Positions 22,565 through 35,019 of a DNA stretch of 64,000 nucleotides are shown here, one piece after another. Below the pieces are notes generated by a model. It made no database searches. It was not told the origin of the DNA and worked only from the letters and a program-made list of their open reading frames with translations. The DNA is from Cricetomys ansorgei (taxonomy: Eukaryota; Chordata; Mammalia; Rodentia; Nesomyidae). Position 1 is the first letter of the stretch. Each line of letters begins with the position of its first letter. The stretch spans positions 7,979,501 through 8,043,500 of the forward strand of contig JAMJFZ010002307.1 in assembly GCA_026225945.1 (NCBI GenBank), given 5' to 3'. The position numbers and the translations under genes were made by a program.

Positions 22565-24530
22565 TTTAGATTTGTTTGGTCCTTTGCAAATCTGAGACAG
22601 GCATATAAACATGTAAATATATTTTTGTATGTATGGATGCATACACTCTGAAATTCCATGTTAAATATAAGATAAAGAGCATCTATACTTATGTAATTTA
22701 TGTATGTCAATTTTAAATGTGTTAAAATACTTGTATATGTGTACTTCTAAGTAATGTTTGTGCACATGGAAAATTTTCCTGTAAGTAAATGACTGATCAT
22801 TTAATTTCATTCTCCATCTAATACCTTGCTATGGCTATATTTAAGGTTGCACAGGTTTATTATTATTTTTTTAGTAATTAAGGGACCACACCAGTATCCC
22901 CAGTTTTATTCTAACTCTTCTGTTGCTTTACTTTATACTCTTCTGTCATCATTCTGTATAAACTTAAAATTATCACATTTTTCATGATCTTTTCTTAAAT
23001 TTGAATATTTCCATATTTATAAGCAAATTTTAGTAAAAATAGGCCTTAAATGGTACATATTTCTGACTATGATTATAACATGCCTTTTATTCTTTCTTTC
23101 CTATATATATCTTTCATTAATTGTTTTTTAAACAAGGTTTTTATGTCTTTCTTGTTTCATTTATATCTGCGTAACTTAGTTACAACAAAGGCTTGGTAAT
23201 TTATTTCTGACTAATTAAAACAATTTCATGAATAGAACAATTTTCCTTTTCCATTATTATCTGTATTAATAATATTGAAAACATTATTACTTGTGACTAT
23301 TTCCTCTGCATAATAAGCTTCACAGATCACTCTATTAATTAAACACAAATCCGTGCAAACCCACAGCATTGTTCTTTGGGATGAATTGTTACGTATTTGA
23401 AAACACAAAATTTTACTAAATGTTCATAACTTCCTTTCTATTTTACTTCCTGGGACTTCCAAAATGGTATCACATAATAACAAAAGACTTTAACCTTACC
23501 TTCCTCAAGATACTGATAAATGTGACTTTAAAATATTGGCCACTAAAATAAATCTGTTTACAATCTTACATTTTTGTCATAATGGAGCAATTTTATTCAC
23601 TGCCTTATGGAAAATGGAACTTCATTCTGCCACTCATTTTATAAACTGACATATTTTTTCTGAAAGTTTTGGTTTAATAATTAAATGAGATTTTTCATTT
23701 TTTTCTATGCTATGGCATCAATATTCAGAAGAAACTTATTTAATGGTAAGATATAATGAAATAAATGATGATGAATTTATAGCGTCTGTGCTTAATCACA
23801 TCCCCCCCACTTGACTCAGGCAGTTGCAGAAGCTTGATTTTCTAGTTCTTAGCTCTAACATAGTTTTGTTTTAGTTTTAGTTTAATCATAATAGTCATAT
23901 TATACTTTTCGTGTTGTTCTTATGACATTATTGGACTTTAAGCTGTTCTGATTTGTATTTCTTATTTAGACCTCTACTTTAAACTTTTCCTTCTTATTCT
24001 TTTGCTAAAAAATTCTAAAGCCAACTTGCTCTATATTCTCCTTTGTTTTTATTTCTCTTAATTTAAACATTAAAAATATAATCCATTATCCCTATTTCAT
24101 ATTTGTTTTTGGCTATTTTCTAACAGTTTGTTCCAAACAAAAATATTTATTTTATGATTGTAGCTTCTTAATTATTTAGGCATTTGAATCATTTATCTTG
24201 GATTTACTTTAGAAAAATGGTTGTTGTTTCTCGTTTCTTTTTCCATTTTTACTCCCTTTCTACTCAATTCAACCTTAATTACTATAAATACTCTATAAAC
24301 GCTGTAATTTCAGAATCCAGAAAGACAATGCTATCTGTTTAAAATGAAGGGGCCTATAGTTTGGCATGCAGCTTTGCATTTGTCCATTACTACGTTTGTC
24401 TATCTCTGAGTCAAGAATGAAATTAAGGATATAGATGTGGTGGGTCAATTTGTAATTTTAGCCCTTGGAATGATTATGCTGTAAGATCATGATTCCAAAG
24501 ATACCTTGTGATAATAGCAAGACTGTGCTC
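22565..24530. other. long unassigned AT-rich stretch
   Basis: About 2 kb, T-rich on the plus strand, with no recognised gene or repeat. T-rich antisense L1 sequence is possible in places (for example 24150-24240) but not distinguishable. Confidence 0.45.
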
Positions 24531-24534
24531 TCTT

Positions 24535-24600
24535 GCACACACATACACATACACACAAACACACACACACAAAACACACACACACACACACACACACACC
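24535..24600. repeat. (CA)n microsatellite, interrupted
   Basis: CA units broken by TACACA and AAACACA, longest uninterrupted run about 24 bases near 24575-24599. The HT-repeat frame across it is an artefact. Confidence 0.95.
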
Positions 24601-24604
24601 TCAC

Positions 24605-25228
24605 TAAATGCATAAAATTAAAGTATACCTTTTATCATAGAAAAAATTCCTGGTTGAGGAAGGTCAACCATATTAAACATCCATATTCAGATAAAACATT
24701 ATTTATTACTTAGCGCAAGTGAAAGTCTTTAAACCACAAGTAGAGCCCCAGTTCATACTTTAATGTTTGAAATGAACCTTTTGTTTTTACTTTGAATTAA
24801 TTTATTTGTTTTCATTAAAGTTATTTAAAATAAAATTAAAATAAAAACACTGACAGAGACAACCTTGTAACATTTAATGACAGATGGTTAACATTGATGT
24901 CATTTCAGCTTCAAAGACCTATATTAAATTAATAAGAATAGAATCCAAAAGAAAACACAAAACATAACTGAATTCAGTAAAAATGCAAAAGTATCTACAA
25001 AAAGTTTTAAACATGTAGAAATGAGAGTCTAGTGCTTTGATGAAGAGTGTTCATATTCAGGGACCATACACATGATGATTTAAAATGATTTTACAGGGCC
25101 ATTCATACATTGACTTTCACCAGGAGACCAACTGTTATTGTATTGCAGATATATTACAATTATATTACTTAACTGAGCCACTGCTTTTTTAATACTTATT
25201 TTTTAGTTTCTTTTCTTCTTTTTCCTTT
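24605..25228. other. unassigned AT-rich stretch
   Basis: No gene or repeat recognised. Confidence 0.5.
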
Positions 25229-25336
25229 TTGGTTTTTTGAGACAAGGTTTCTCTGTTGTAACTCTGGCTGTCCTGGATCTCACTGGCCTCTGCCTCCCGA
25301 GTACTGGAATTAAAGATGTATGCCACTACTTCTCTG
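25229..25336 (-). mobile_element. B1 SINE with internal deletion
   Basis: Antisense B1: ggttttttgagacaaggtttctctgttgtaactctggctgtcctggat, then directly ctcactggcctctgcctcccgagtactgg and attaaagatgtatgccac. About 40 bases that normally separate gaactcact from cctctgcctccc are missing. Otherwise well preserved. Confidence 0.92.
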
Positions 25337-25339
25337 TTA

Positions 25340-26720
25340 TTATTTTTAGCTTCTTTAAAGGAGTTGTCTCCAGTATTTTCAATAAGTGATTTAGTGTGCA
25401 TCTTTCTCCCGGTGTGTAAAACCGGCTTCTGTTAGAGGTAGATAAAAATATGTTTCTATTGGAATCAATTGGCCATTGAATGCCTTTGGGTAGCAGGCTA
25501 TGAGGAGACCATGGAAAAGGGTAGACATTATAATATTAGAGAATTCAACACTTGGAACAACAGAAAATACACAAGCAACTAATTATAAATAAAGGGAACT
25601 ATGTGAAGAAGTGGGCATTGTCCTAGGATCCCTGTGTCTTAGAGAGATGAATTTTGAAGGGAGAGTCAGGAATAGGTGGGTAGAGGTGGAGTACAACACA
25701 GAGCATTGGAGACAAAAATACAAAAATCTAAGAGGACAATTCAGATTTTTTTAGTGAACCATAGATTTTCAAAGTTCTTAGGCAGAGAGCAAAACAATGA
25801 GCCAAACACTAAGATTTTTGATGAATAATAATGGTGTCCTCTAGTTGAAAACTGAGGGATGCAATAAGTGGGGAATAAGATTGTCCTCCAATGAGCAGCC
25901 TCAATGGAAATGCAGTCTTGACTGGACATCTGATGTTCAGTGGTAGTAAGAATATACTTAGAACATTGCTGAAGTGGTAAGAAAGCCTGTTTAATATATA
26001 TCTAAGCATACCACTGTAAAACAAAAACATATAGTCCAAACAAATACTACTACTTATGTTAACAATTGTATTTCCAGTTTTGCCTCAAGATTCATCTTTG
26101 CTTTTAAATTTGCCTATCAAAAAGAAACTTACCCAAATTTACAGTTCATTTGAAAGCATTTCTATTCAGTTTTATAAATTCTGAATATCCATCAGTATTT
26201 AGCATGAGGTAGAAGATCAGAAGGAGAGTAAGCATCTCAACAAAATCATGGTGTCTATAATGCATGAAGGGGAAAAATGCTTCCACTTGGTGGGTTACAG
26301 AATTGACAGCATGAGGTGAGAGAACTTTTTACCTGGATTGATTGCAGTACCTTTGCAGGTAGGTAATCATTTAAATACTTTTAGACTGATATGAATGAAG
26401 CTTTGAGTGGTAGAGAGCAGTGCTAAGTTTGGTCAGCAGCTAAAACCTCAAACCACTGTATAGAAAATAATATGGAGAAAAATGAGTGTGTGATCTTCTG
26501 TGGTAGCTTGTGAAAGATGGGGCATGGAAGAAGGGAGGCATGCTGCACTTAACTATAAGATTTTAGAGCTAACATACCTCTGCATCTCTTTATGTGTGAG
26601 AGTTCTTCTGTCTACAGATATCAAAAGTAAAGTGAAAACAAGTTGGAGGATTCTTCAGTGATTCAACTCTGATTTGACATTAATCTAACCTCAGAATAAG
26701 GTCAAACCAAATTAAAGCAG
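25340..26720. other. unassigned stretch
   Basis: About 1.4 kb without a recognised feature. Overlapping minus-strand frames at 25741-26039 have no support. Confidence 0.5.
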
Positions 26721-26725
26721 CAGAA

Positions 26726-26828
26726 TATATATATATATATATACACACACACATACACACACACACATATATACATGTATGTATATATATAAATAAACAT
26801 ATATAAATAAATGCATGTATGTATATGT
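26726..26828. repeat. (TA)n(CA)n(TA)n compound microsatellite
   Basis: TA run 26727-26742, CA run 26743-26766, then mixed ATGTATATA/AAATAA. The long tyrosine/isoleucine-rich minus frame is its translation. Confidence 0.93.
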
Positions 26829-27244
26829 AAAGGATCAAAGACAGAAAGCCCACAAACACACACAGAACCAAGGAAATAGACTAACCACACTAGTAACCAC
26901 ACACACTCCTGGTACAAGGCTCCTCTTACCACAATTCCGAACTTTCCTGTACATGTTTTAAATATTGATGCACTAGATAGTGTTTGGTAAGCACGTTTCA
27001 TTTTCCCACTTACAAGACAAAGTTTTAAGTAGTTTAGACTGTTTTCATCAGATTCTAAATAGGATGCATGTTTTAACCTTAATTATCATTTTCTAGTAGG
27101 TCAACCTCCTTCTCCTCTAAAATGTGAACTTCAAAAGTCTTGTGTATATAAATAGGCCTAATGACAAGGGTTATCTTCTCTCAAATTACTCCTTTTCATG
27201 TAGGAGAATATGGGTGGGATGTGTTATATCATGCTAAATCTGTG

Positions 27245-27385
27245 AACTTTATAGTCAGAGAGAATTAGGTTAATACTTAATTAATTAATGACAATTACAC
27301 AGCTTACTAGTTTTGTGACATTTACCAAGTTACCTCTCTGTGTCTGAACTGTCACTTTCTCTCTGTTATTAAACTCTGTCTCAAA
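27245..27385 (+). mobile_element. MIR fragment
   Basis: MIR core and 3' part: cttactagttttgtgacatttaccaagttacctctctgtg, ctgaactgtcactttctc, against consensus ...acttactagctgtgtgaccttgggcaagttacttaacctctctg. Ancient, no target duplication visible. Confidence 0.72.
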
Positions 27386-27389
27386 TTAC

Positions 27390-29499
27390 TAGATTTAAGA
27401 ATGCCATATTTGAGAAAGAAGTCAGAAACCTTGCTTTCTTGCTTTTAAATATGTGTGATTGTAACATACTTTTAAAAGACTTGCAACATTTAATATTTGT
27501 AAGTCTCATTTATAATAAAATATTCTAATTTTGTTGCCCATGATTCTCATTTCTTAGAATTAGGAAATGCAGACTGTAGAAATCATAAGTTGTCATGATC
27601 TCCTTCTTTAACTTTCATGTAACAGTTTGTAAGGCCACTGACGATTCTTACGGCATACATCCTCTGTGGCTTTCATCACAGGTTTAAAGTATAGTTACTT
27701 TTTCCTATTAGACTAGGCGTGCCATATGGATTATTTCCTCTAAGGTTAAACTGAGAGCATATAAAACAACATTTTGAAATTTTGCTGAATTATGAACTGA
27801 TACTTGAATTATTGTGATAGTCGAACATGTCTATATTACTGACTAATGGCTAGCAGATGGGTGGGTGCTTTGTTGGCTCACTTATTATGTGGGAGGTCAA
27901 GTGACATTTTTAATGCAGAGGCTAATTTAAAGGAAAGAGTTTGTGACTACTTACAAGCATTAATGTTACAGCAGCCCTGTTTCCCCACTGTACCCATCCT
28001 TTGGATATCTCACGATTCTAGTCCTTGAACTCTCTCTCTATGAACCTCTATGAACTCCAGATTAATGCAGCCCACTGTGCAATCAATGTTTCCATCTGAT
28101 TTTCTTGTCCTGATATCTTTGCTAGCCTGCTTATAATCACCCAAACCTCTGTCTACTTAGCACAGCCATGATTATATATTCATTTGTATTAGCCTGTGGG
28201 ACTGAAAACATTTCATGGATTCCAAGATCAGACTGTATAAATAACAGATTTAAATGCTCCTGGTCTGTTTTGTTGTTGCTGCTGTTAGCTTTCTGACTGC
28301 CCTTGGTTCCTTGAGGAGATTCACAAGATGTCCTTGTAGGCCTTGCCTTATCTTCTGAGACTTTCTTGATGCACTGGGGTAAAAGCACCTTTGCTCTTCC
28401 AGTAGTCAATGTTGCTCTTTCTGCAATCCATAGAGCTCCACAATTTGTCACTCCACATCCTAAGTAATCACATCACTTCCATGCATAATGACTACACTTT
28501 TAATAAGTTTGTAGCATCCTCCATGGTTTCTTATGGAGATGGCATAGAGGTAAGTCATAGTTGAAACACACTTTGAACCCTGGATTTCTCACTCTGAACA
28601 CAGAAGGCATGTTTCCTATTGCTTACTCTGATAGACCCCAGTTAGTATCAACAGTTAGCAAAGCTCTTCCAGTACTGCCATGTCTTATCATAAGTAGTAC
28701 CTGGTAGAATTCTGCCTTTCCAAGTTATGTGGCTTGGTTAATGTTTATCTGATCCTTGCAGCTGGAGAACCATGGGCTGGACTTTCTCTCTCCCTATATG
28801 ACCTTATAATGTCTCTTCTCTTGTCCCTTGTGAGACCTCTATGCAAAGGAGGGTTCCTTCAGATTGGCCCTGTCCAATAACATGTGACCATCCATATCTG
28901 TTTGTGAGCCAGTCCCCAACATGCAAATAGAGCTTTCTTAGTATCACTGCCCTAGCTAAGACCTTGTCACCCCATACAGAATTTTCCCCTTCCTTCTACC
29001 ATATACATATCTCTCCTTTGCTTCAATACACTGATGTATTCACTGACACTGTCTCCAGAGAAGTCTGTTTGTCATCACTCTCAAGTCTCCGCACAAGACA
29101 TGCTCAGACTCAATATGGTTCCTGCCTGGTCCCTTCTTGAGGCTAGGCCAATTGCTTGGCTATTCTGGGGAAGTGACAGAAAGCATGAACCCAGTTTCTG
29201 TATCTTCCTCATTTACATTTGTTTGCTAATTTTTACCACACTAACTTTCCCATCATAACTCCTACAGATGACTTTGAAGCCGTTTTTTTTTTTTTGGTTT
29301 TTAACTATAAAATATGTTCAAACAGAAGATTAATCGGAAAAGAATTTTTGTTTTGGTTACTACTGTATCTCCAATGTCATGAAGGAGTCTTCACGTATTA
29401 GAAACCCAATGCATATTTGGTGATGGAACAAAAGATGAGGGGATATCAGCCAGAAGAGCAATGACATACAGTAATGTAATATTTTAGTTTTAGTTAATT
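27390..29499. other. unassigned stretch with a GC-elevated middle
   Basis: 27.85-29.25 kb is less AT-rich than its surroundings but I recognise no family. A minus-strand frame at 28137-28451 (104 codons, opens with GTG) is lysine/serine-rich with no visible domain. Plus frames at 27846 and 29034 also lack support. It could be an unrecognised retrocopy or LTR. Confidence 0.35.
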
Positions 29500-29642
29500 T
29501 AGTATGTGTGTACACATACACCATGGATCACAAGTGGAAGACAGAAGACAAGTTTACGGAGTTTGTTCTTTCTACCATACCCTGTATTTAGGCTTGATAG
29601 CAAATGTCCTCAGATTCTGAGAGATATTGCCACCTGCTGGCC
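29500..29642 (-). mobile_element. B2/B3-superfamily SINE (antisense)
   Basis: Reverse SINE: agacagaagacaagtttacgg, gttctttctaccataccc, aggcttgatagcaaatg, gatattgccacctgctggccc (reverse of the ggctggcgagatggc-type head). Diverged. Confidence 0.72.
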
Positions 29643-29644
29643 CG

Positions 29645-30290
29645 CATACTAACATTTTACCCATTCTATTTTTGCTTCATAGTGCAGTATCTATAACTTA
29701 ATTTCATGCTTTACCAATTGAAAATTTGATGATGTTTTTGGTAACTATCATGGGTTTCTGAGTCTGATCAGATTATTACTGTTGCAAGACATTAATTTGT
29801 GCACAAATTAGTAATTAGTTCTAACAGTTAGGTCTACTGATTGGGATAATTTAGAACTGTTGCTACTTTAATAATAAGTTATTCATGTACAGTTTCTGCA
29901 TTCTTGCAGAGTTGAGCGAGTGTGTCTAGCTTGGCAGTATACTACTTCAGAGACACAATCAGCTACCTTAGAATAGAATGGCAGATTTCAACTAGAAAAT
30001 ATGTTTCCAGCTTTCCAATCAAGACTCAAATGACACAATCACATCACATTATCTTAATTTTCACAGAAGTTTATAATGACTCAGTATGTATAGTTCTGTG
30101 AATTATGTAACTTGGGTTTTCTGCTGTCAAAATCATTTAGAGACGATTTGGAGAATAATAACTAAACGTGGCAGATGCTAGTTTTTGGAAATTGACCCAT
30201 TTACAGAATTAATCCACCATCAGTAGGTTGTTGAATTTCATTAGTCTTAACACTTTAATTCTGGGGTGTAATTTTCCTAGACACATCTAT
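29645..30290. other. unassigned AT-rich stretch
   Basis: No gene or repeat recognised. Confidence 0.5.
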
Positions 30291-30292
30291 AT

Positions 30293-30400
30293 TTGAGACT
30301 ATGTCTTATACTGTAGTTCAGGCTGACCTTCAGAGGTAGTACACCTTTATATAACTTTTGAATGACAGGGTTACAGGTGTGAACCACTATACTGGATTTG
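30293..30400 (-). mobile_element. B1 SINE, old fragment
   Basis: Antisense: gagactatgtcttatactgtagttcaggctgacctt, then gacagggttacaggtgtgaaccac, the reverse Pol III head. The middle is shortened. Confidence 0.6.
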
Positions 30401-30827
30401 TCCTTGTGGGTTTTTTGTCCTTGTCTTTAAAATACACACCTACTCGTATCAAACAGAGTGGAGTTAAAGAGGTAGTTCAGTACCAGCAAATCCCAAGTGG
30501 GTCCATGTTGCTAAAATCCAGTGGAAATTACCAGACTCCGTTCCATGAATGAGGACTTTGTATATGGCAGAAGAATCAAATTATGCAGAATCTGCTTAGC
30601 TAGCAAAGAAAGAAGGCAAATGGGACAGAAATAAAGCTCTTAAAGTACCTCTAGATAAAGAAAAACGTCTTATTATCCTGGAAGCAAGTCTCCATCATGT
30701 CATCATGACTAGAACAAGATTAAATTAAAGATAAAATAACCAAAAGATGTTTTTGTTGATTATTGCAAAAAGTTATAATTGAGATTATCAAATTAATTAA
30801 CCTTTGGAATACTTCTTTTTTTTTTTA

Positions 30828-30960
30828 ATTTACTTGAGACATTATCTTATGTTCCCAGGTTGGTCTTGAACTTGCTATTTAGCTGAGAATGACCTTGAAC
30901 TTCTGATCCTTCTGCTTCTCCTTCCTCTGTGCTGGTATTCTGGGTATGCATCATTACATT
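30828..30960 (-). mobile_element. B1 SINE, old (proto-B1/B1F-like)
   Basis: Antisense: T-rich lead, ttgagacattatcttatgttccc, aggttggtcttgaacttgc, gctgagaatgaccttgaacttctg, gtgctggtattctgggtatgcatca. The tgaccttgaacttctgatcc wording is typical of early monomeric B1. Confidence 0.82.
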
Positions 30961-30964
30961 ATAA

Positions 30965-31420
30965 TAACTATCATAGTACCAGAGAAGCTCAGTGGATTAT
31001 GAGTAGGACCATTCCAAATGAGCTGAAAGTTATAGCTATTAGATAAATTTATAAATAAATACACTAGATTCCTCATTTCACATTAAGGACAACATGGGTA
31101 TTTTATCTGCACTTGTACAGGTCTTGCATGACAGTTAAGTTAACCACTCCAGTAATCCCCTCCATGGTGCATTGGTGTCTTTTCTTTCTTTGTGGAGCTT
31201 TCCTTCAGTCCTTTCTGCAATAACTTTCCTCATAAATCACTCATTCTCACATTCTTGTCTGGCATGGGGGAAAATCTCACCTAAGACCTATAACATATCA
31301 GAGAAATATGAAGAAATGAAATGGAAGGATTAAAGGAGTATCATAAACATTGGGAAATATTGTAATTCAAAAATCATTTCCTGTGGAACAGTAGCTTGAA
31401 GAAGGAACTATTGAAGCAAG
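30965..31420. other. unassigned stretch
   Basis: No gene or repeat recognised. Confidence 0.5.
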
Positions 31421-31860
31421 GATCTGAGGCGAAGAGATCTGACTATGTGCGCATAAAGACTGCAGTATACCGTGGGTGCAACAGCAACTGCCAGGACAAC
31501 ATTTATTTCATTTTTCTGAAATAGTGAGGTGATGATGAGCTCTGGACTCGACGGAGTTGGAAACGAGAGGCTAAAATAAAAGAAACTAATGAGTGAGACT
31601 GTGCTGGGGATAGAGGAAGATGACCCAGGTTTTTGTGCTCTGATCTTTACTCTGAGAAGGAAGAGAGTCCATATCATAATTACGAATGGATTGATGGGTT
31701 TCTGATTATTGAGGCTTTAATTCGGATACACTGGCTTCTGGGACTTTTATCTTTGGAAGCAGGGATTCATCATGTAAGAAGTCGGGGTAGGATATGTCAG
31801 CATGATAATTTAAAGACTGTTGTTCTTAAAGTTGCTCCTGGTTCCACGTATTCTCTACTT
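31421..31860. promoter_or_regulatory. CpG-retaining block of unknown nature
   Basis: About ten CpGs between 31430 and 31849, including gtgcgca, accgtgg, actcgacgg, aaacgag, tacgaat and gtcgggg, in DNA where flanks have almost none. Open frames exist on both strands (31408-31677 minus; 31633-31890 plus) but neither shows a recognisable domain. Could be a conserved element, an exon or a relatively recent insertion; regulatory labelling is tentative. Confidence 0.25.
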
Positions 31861-32196
31861 ACCCATAATCCATCATGGATCTGCTGCTAATAAAAAGGTA
31901 TAGATGCAGGTTGATTTTATATCAAATATTTCCATATTTTATATTCTAACATTGTAAGGTTATCCTAATCTAATTTTTATATGGTCACCCTGATATCCTA
32001 TATAACATTGTGATTCTGATATTTTCAGCTATCAAATAAGGGTCCTTCCTCCCTCTGTGTAGAAAATAAATTAATATTTTAAAAATAATAATTAATTTTT
32101 AATAATAATTATTTAAAACTGTTTTTGTATTTTCATTAACAGCAAAGATGTTGATAAAGATATACCTTCTCCCAAAAGGCAAGTTTGCTTTCCTTC
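31861..32196. other. unassigned AT-rich stretch
   Basis: Very AT-rich (attaatttttaataataatta near 32090). No feature recognised. Confidence 0.5.
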
Positions 32197-32199
32197 CTC

Positions 32200-32270
<71 letters not shown>

Positions 32271-32290
32271 CTTCCTTTCTTCCTTCTGTA
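32197..32290. repeat. (CTTT)n microsatellite
   Basis: About 17 CTTT units (roughly 32201-32268) flanked by CTTC-rich text. The lysine/glutamate-repeat frames on the minus strand are artefacts. Confidence 0.97.
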
Positions 32291-32410
32291 TACTTGAAGA
32301 GATCAGAGGACAACCTACAGGAGTCTGATCTCTCTTCTCATCATATAAGTCCCAGGAATCTGAGGTTATCAGGCTTGGCAATGCCTTTGTCCTCTGAGCC
32401 ATGTTTCGGG
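32291..32410 (-). mobile_element. B2/B3-superfamily SINE (antisense)
   Basis: Reverse SINE: agatcagaggacaacctacaggagtctg, ctctcttctcatcatataag, aggttatcaggcttggcaatgcc, cctctgagccatg. The microsatellite sits at its tail side. Confidence 0.85.
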
Positions 32411-33154
32411 TCTCATGCTTGTATTCCATAAGAATCTAATCATTAGCACCAGAAATATACTAATTAGCCAAAATCTATTTTGATGTTATTTAAGGGAAAT
32501 TAAATGAAACTTTTAAAAGAGATTGAGGATGGATTGCTAATGTATCCTTGCCATCAATGCTTCTGACATTTAGGTAAAAGGTCTTAATATCCTAATATGA
32601 GGAGATAAGTCACCTGAACTGTGGATTTATAATCATAAATTGTAAGAATCCATCACAAAATGCAACTCATGAAAGTTTTAACCTTTGATAAGTTATATGA
32701 TTATGTCTCATGACAATAGACACCCTCTGGTAACCTCTTATGTCAGAGAAGGAAGCTGGTATCAATTTTACAAAATGGTATGGACTCTTGAACCTTTGGT
32801 ACTGATATTATTATGTCCCAGATTTGACAAATCAAACCGTAGGGCAAATTCTTATAACCATGTATGTGGATAAAAAGGGTTTTCAGGGTGGCCAGGCAGC
32901 TGTGTGAACTGAGAAATGGGTTGATTTTGCTGTCTCCATACTAGTATTACTTAGCAAATGGTAGACTGTTTTTTTTTCCTTTATTTATCAAAGAGTGGAC
33001 ATGAAGTTTGTGTTTCTGCAAAACTTACACAGTGTATGCATTAAGCCTTTCCTCCTGACTCCATCATTGTTTAGTTAGTTAAAAATGGCTAATAATAAAA
33101 TGATTTCTACACATATTCACATTCCAACAAAGAACTTTTATCTGTTTGTATGAA
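32411..33154. other. unassigned stretch
   Basis: No gene or repeat recognised. Confidence 0.5.
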
Positions 33155-33370
33155 TTTATTTTATTTTCCATGTATACGTATGTGTGTATATCTGTGTGAG
33201 GATGTGTACATGTAAGTGCAGTACCTGCTGAGTCCAGATGATGTATCCATCCCATGGAAATAGAGTTACAGGTAGGTGTAAGCTGCCTGGTTTGATTACT
33301 GGGAACAGGACTTGGGTCCTCTGCAGGAACAGTATCATCTATTCACAGTTGAACCATTTCTCCAGACTTA
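33155..33370 (-). mobile_element. B2/B3-type SINE (antisense)
   Basis: Reverse SINE: tatgtgtgtatatctgtgtg, agtgcagtacctgctgagtcc, gagttacaggtaggtgtaagc, ggaacaggacttgggtcctctgc, accatttctccagac. Full-length. Confidence 0.85.
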
Positions 33371-33568
33371 AAAAAAACTCATATCTTAACACTTCCTGAG
33401 TTTGCTAATTCTAAAATACACTGCAATTTTTATATGTTATATATTTACTTTGCCTCTCCTTCCTCAGTATTTATGAAACACCATGTAGAATAACACAGAA
33501 AAACAATACAAAATGTACACTGATTATAGAAAACAGAGATCATAGTTAGGAGGCTTCATTTATGTTGT

Positions 33569-33573
<5 letters not shown>

Positions 33574-33625
<52 letters not shown>
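33574..33625. repeat. (AT)26 microsatellite
   Basis: Uninterrupted AT from 33574 to 33625. Confidence 0.98.
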
Positions 33626-33628
<3 letters not shown>

Positions 33629-33774
33629 GCCTTTCAATGTGATTCTTCTTTGATAGAGTAGTCATGTTGCTGGATTAGAGGAGTAAGTGTTCCTCTACAA
33701 TGAACCAGGGCCAAATCTTTTCCCTGAATATTGGCTTCAGTTTCTCAATCTACAAAAGCAATATGACTATGGAA

Positions 33775-33832
33775 TATACATATACATACACACACACACA
33801 CACACAATCACACACACACACACACACATATG
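33775..33832. repeat. (TACA)n(CA)n microsatellite
   Basis: TATACATACA followed by two CA runs separated by ATCA. Confidence 0.96.
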
Positions 33833-34163
33833 TTCTCTTCCAGTTCTATCATCTCACTATTGAAAAAAATCACATAGCTCACAGATGTTGGTAAATTTCT
33901 ACATTTCCCCTTATTTCTGACTTTATATCATATTAAGATCATTCCGGGAGGTTCATGTTGAGGTAACATGGACCTGTATCTTCTCTTTTCTTAGATTTTA
34001 ATCCATGAGTCAGTCAGACACTTTCCCTAGGGAGGGTGCTTCCACTGTGTGAGTGCAAACATTTCCAAATGCTAACACTAAGGTATAGGGTTCCACAGTC
34101 ATTACTTTTGTAGAAGGAGAAATTGAAGCCAACATTCAGGGAAAAGGAATGTGCCATGGTTCA

Positions 34164-34990
34164 TGGTAGAGGAACATTTAATCCTTTAATCAAGCAATAT
34201 GGCTGCTCTACCAAAGTATCATATTGAAAGGCCTATATGATAGATAGCTAGGAAGGGGATCATATCACATCCAAATTCTTGCATGAAGGGACCACATCCA
34301 GAAGCCTTTAATTCAGATGCAATGCAGAAAGAATGTTAGGCAGACTAATCCTGCTTTCTGCGCTAATGTTAGGTGAAAGGAATTTCTGTGGTTAAGGCAA
34401 TGTAGTGCATGCCTTTAATCCCAACTCAGTAGAATGTGGTAGCATGTGCCTTTAATCTCAGGAAGCAGAGATCAGAAAATAGAAGCAGAGAGTAGAAGCC
34501 AAAAGTGGAGGCAGAGTTCAGAGAGAGAAATAAGGTAGAAGCAGAGGAAAAGCAGACAAGAGGCAGAACTCAGAGGAAAGCAGAAGAATTAGTTCAGTCA
34601 GGCAGTATGAGTATAGTCAGCTCATAGACAGTTCAGTTCAGGAGAAGCTGAAGCTGAGAAGAGCAGAGCCAGTCCAGAATAAGCAAAGTTAGAAGCGGGT
34701 GATTTACTACTTACAGTTCAGAGTTCACAATACAGCTCAGAGTGAAAAGAGATAGTTCAGAAGTCAGCTTGTCAGAGTGAGCTCAGGCAGTAGTAAATCA
34801 CAGAGACTGAAACATTCTGGGTTCACAAATTAGATAGTATGGAGGCTGAAGCCTTCTAGGTCTGGGCTTGCATCTTGAAGATTAGATTGTATGGAGGCTG
34901 GAAACCTCTAGACTGGGTATTGAATTAGCAATGAATAAACTGTTCTCTGTTATAAACCCATGAAAAGAATAAATAAAGTCTACACTTACA
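34164..34990 (+). mobile_element. LTR copy B of the ERV family
   Basis: Begins TGGTAGAGGAACATTTAATC and ends ...CTACACTTACA, so TG...CA boundaries are kept; about 827 bp. Shared blocks are caatatggctgctct, tgcctttaatcccaac, a run of agttcag variants, gattgtatggaggctg and a 3' gaataaataaa. The bases just outside the two ends are ggttca and gttagt, which are not identical, so no clear 6-bp target duplication. Most complete copy in the window; no internal proviral sequence beside it. Confidence 0.82.
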
Positions 34991-35019
34991 GTTAGTTTCT
35001 TTTTTTTAAAATCAACTTT

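Noticed and set aside
28921..28928. Octamer word atgcaaat
   Set aside because: An 8-base word is expected by chance in AT-rich DNA and has no partner motif nearby.
32113..32429. Lysine/glutamate-repeat minus-strand frames
   Set aside because: Translation of the (CTTT)n microsatellite.
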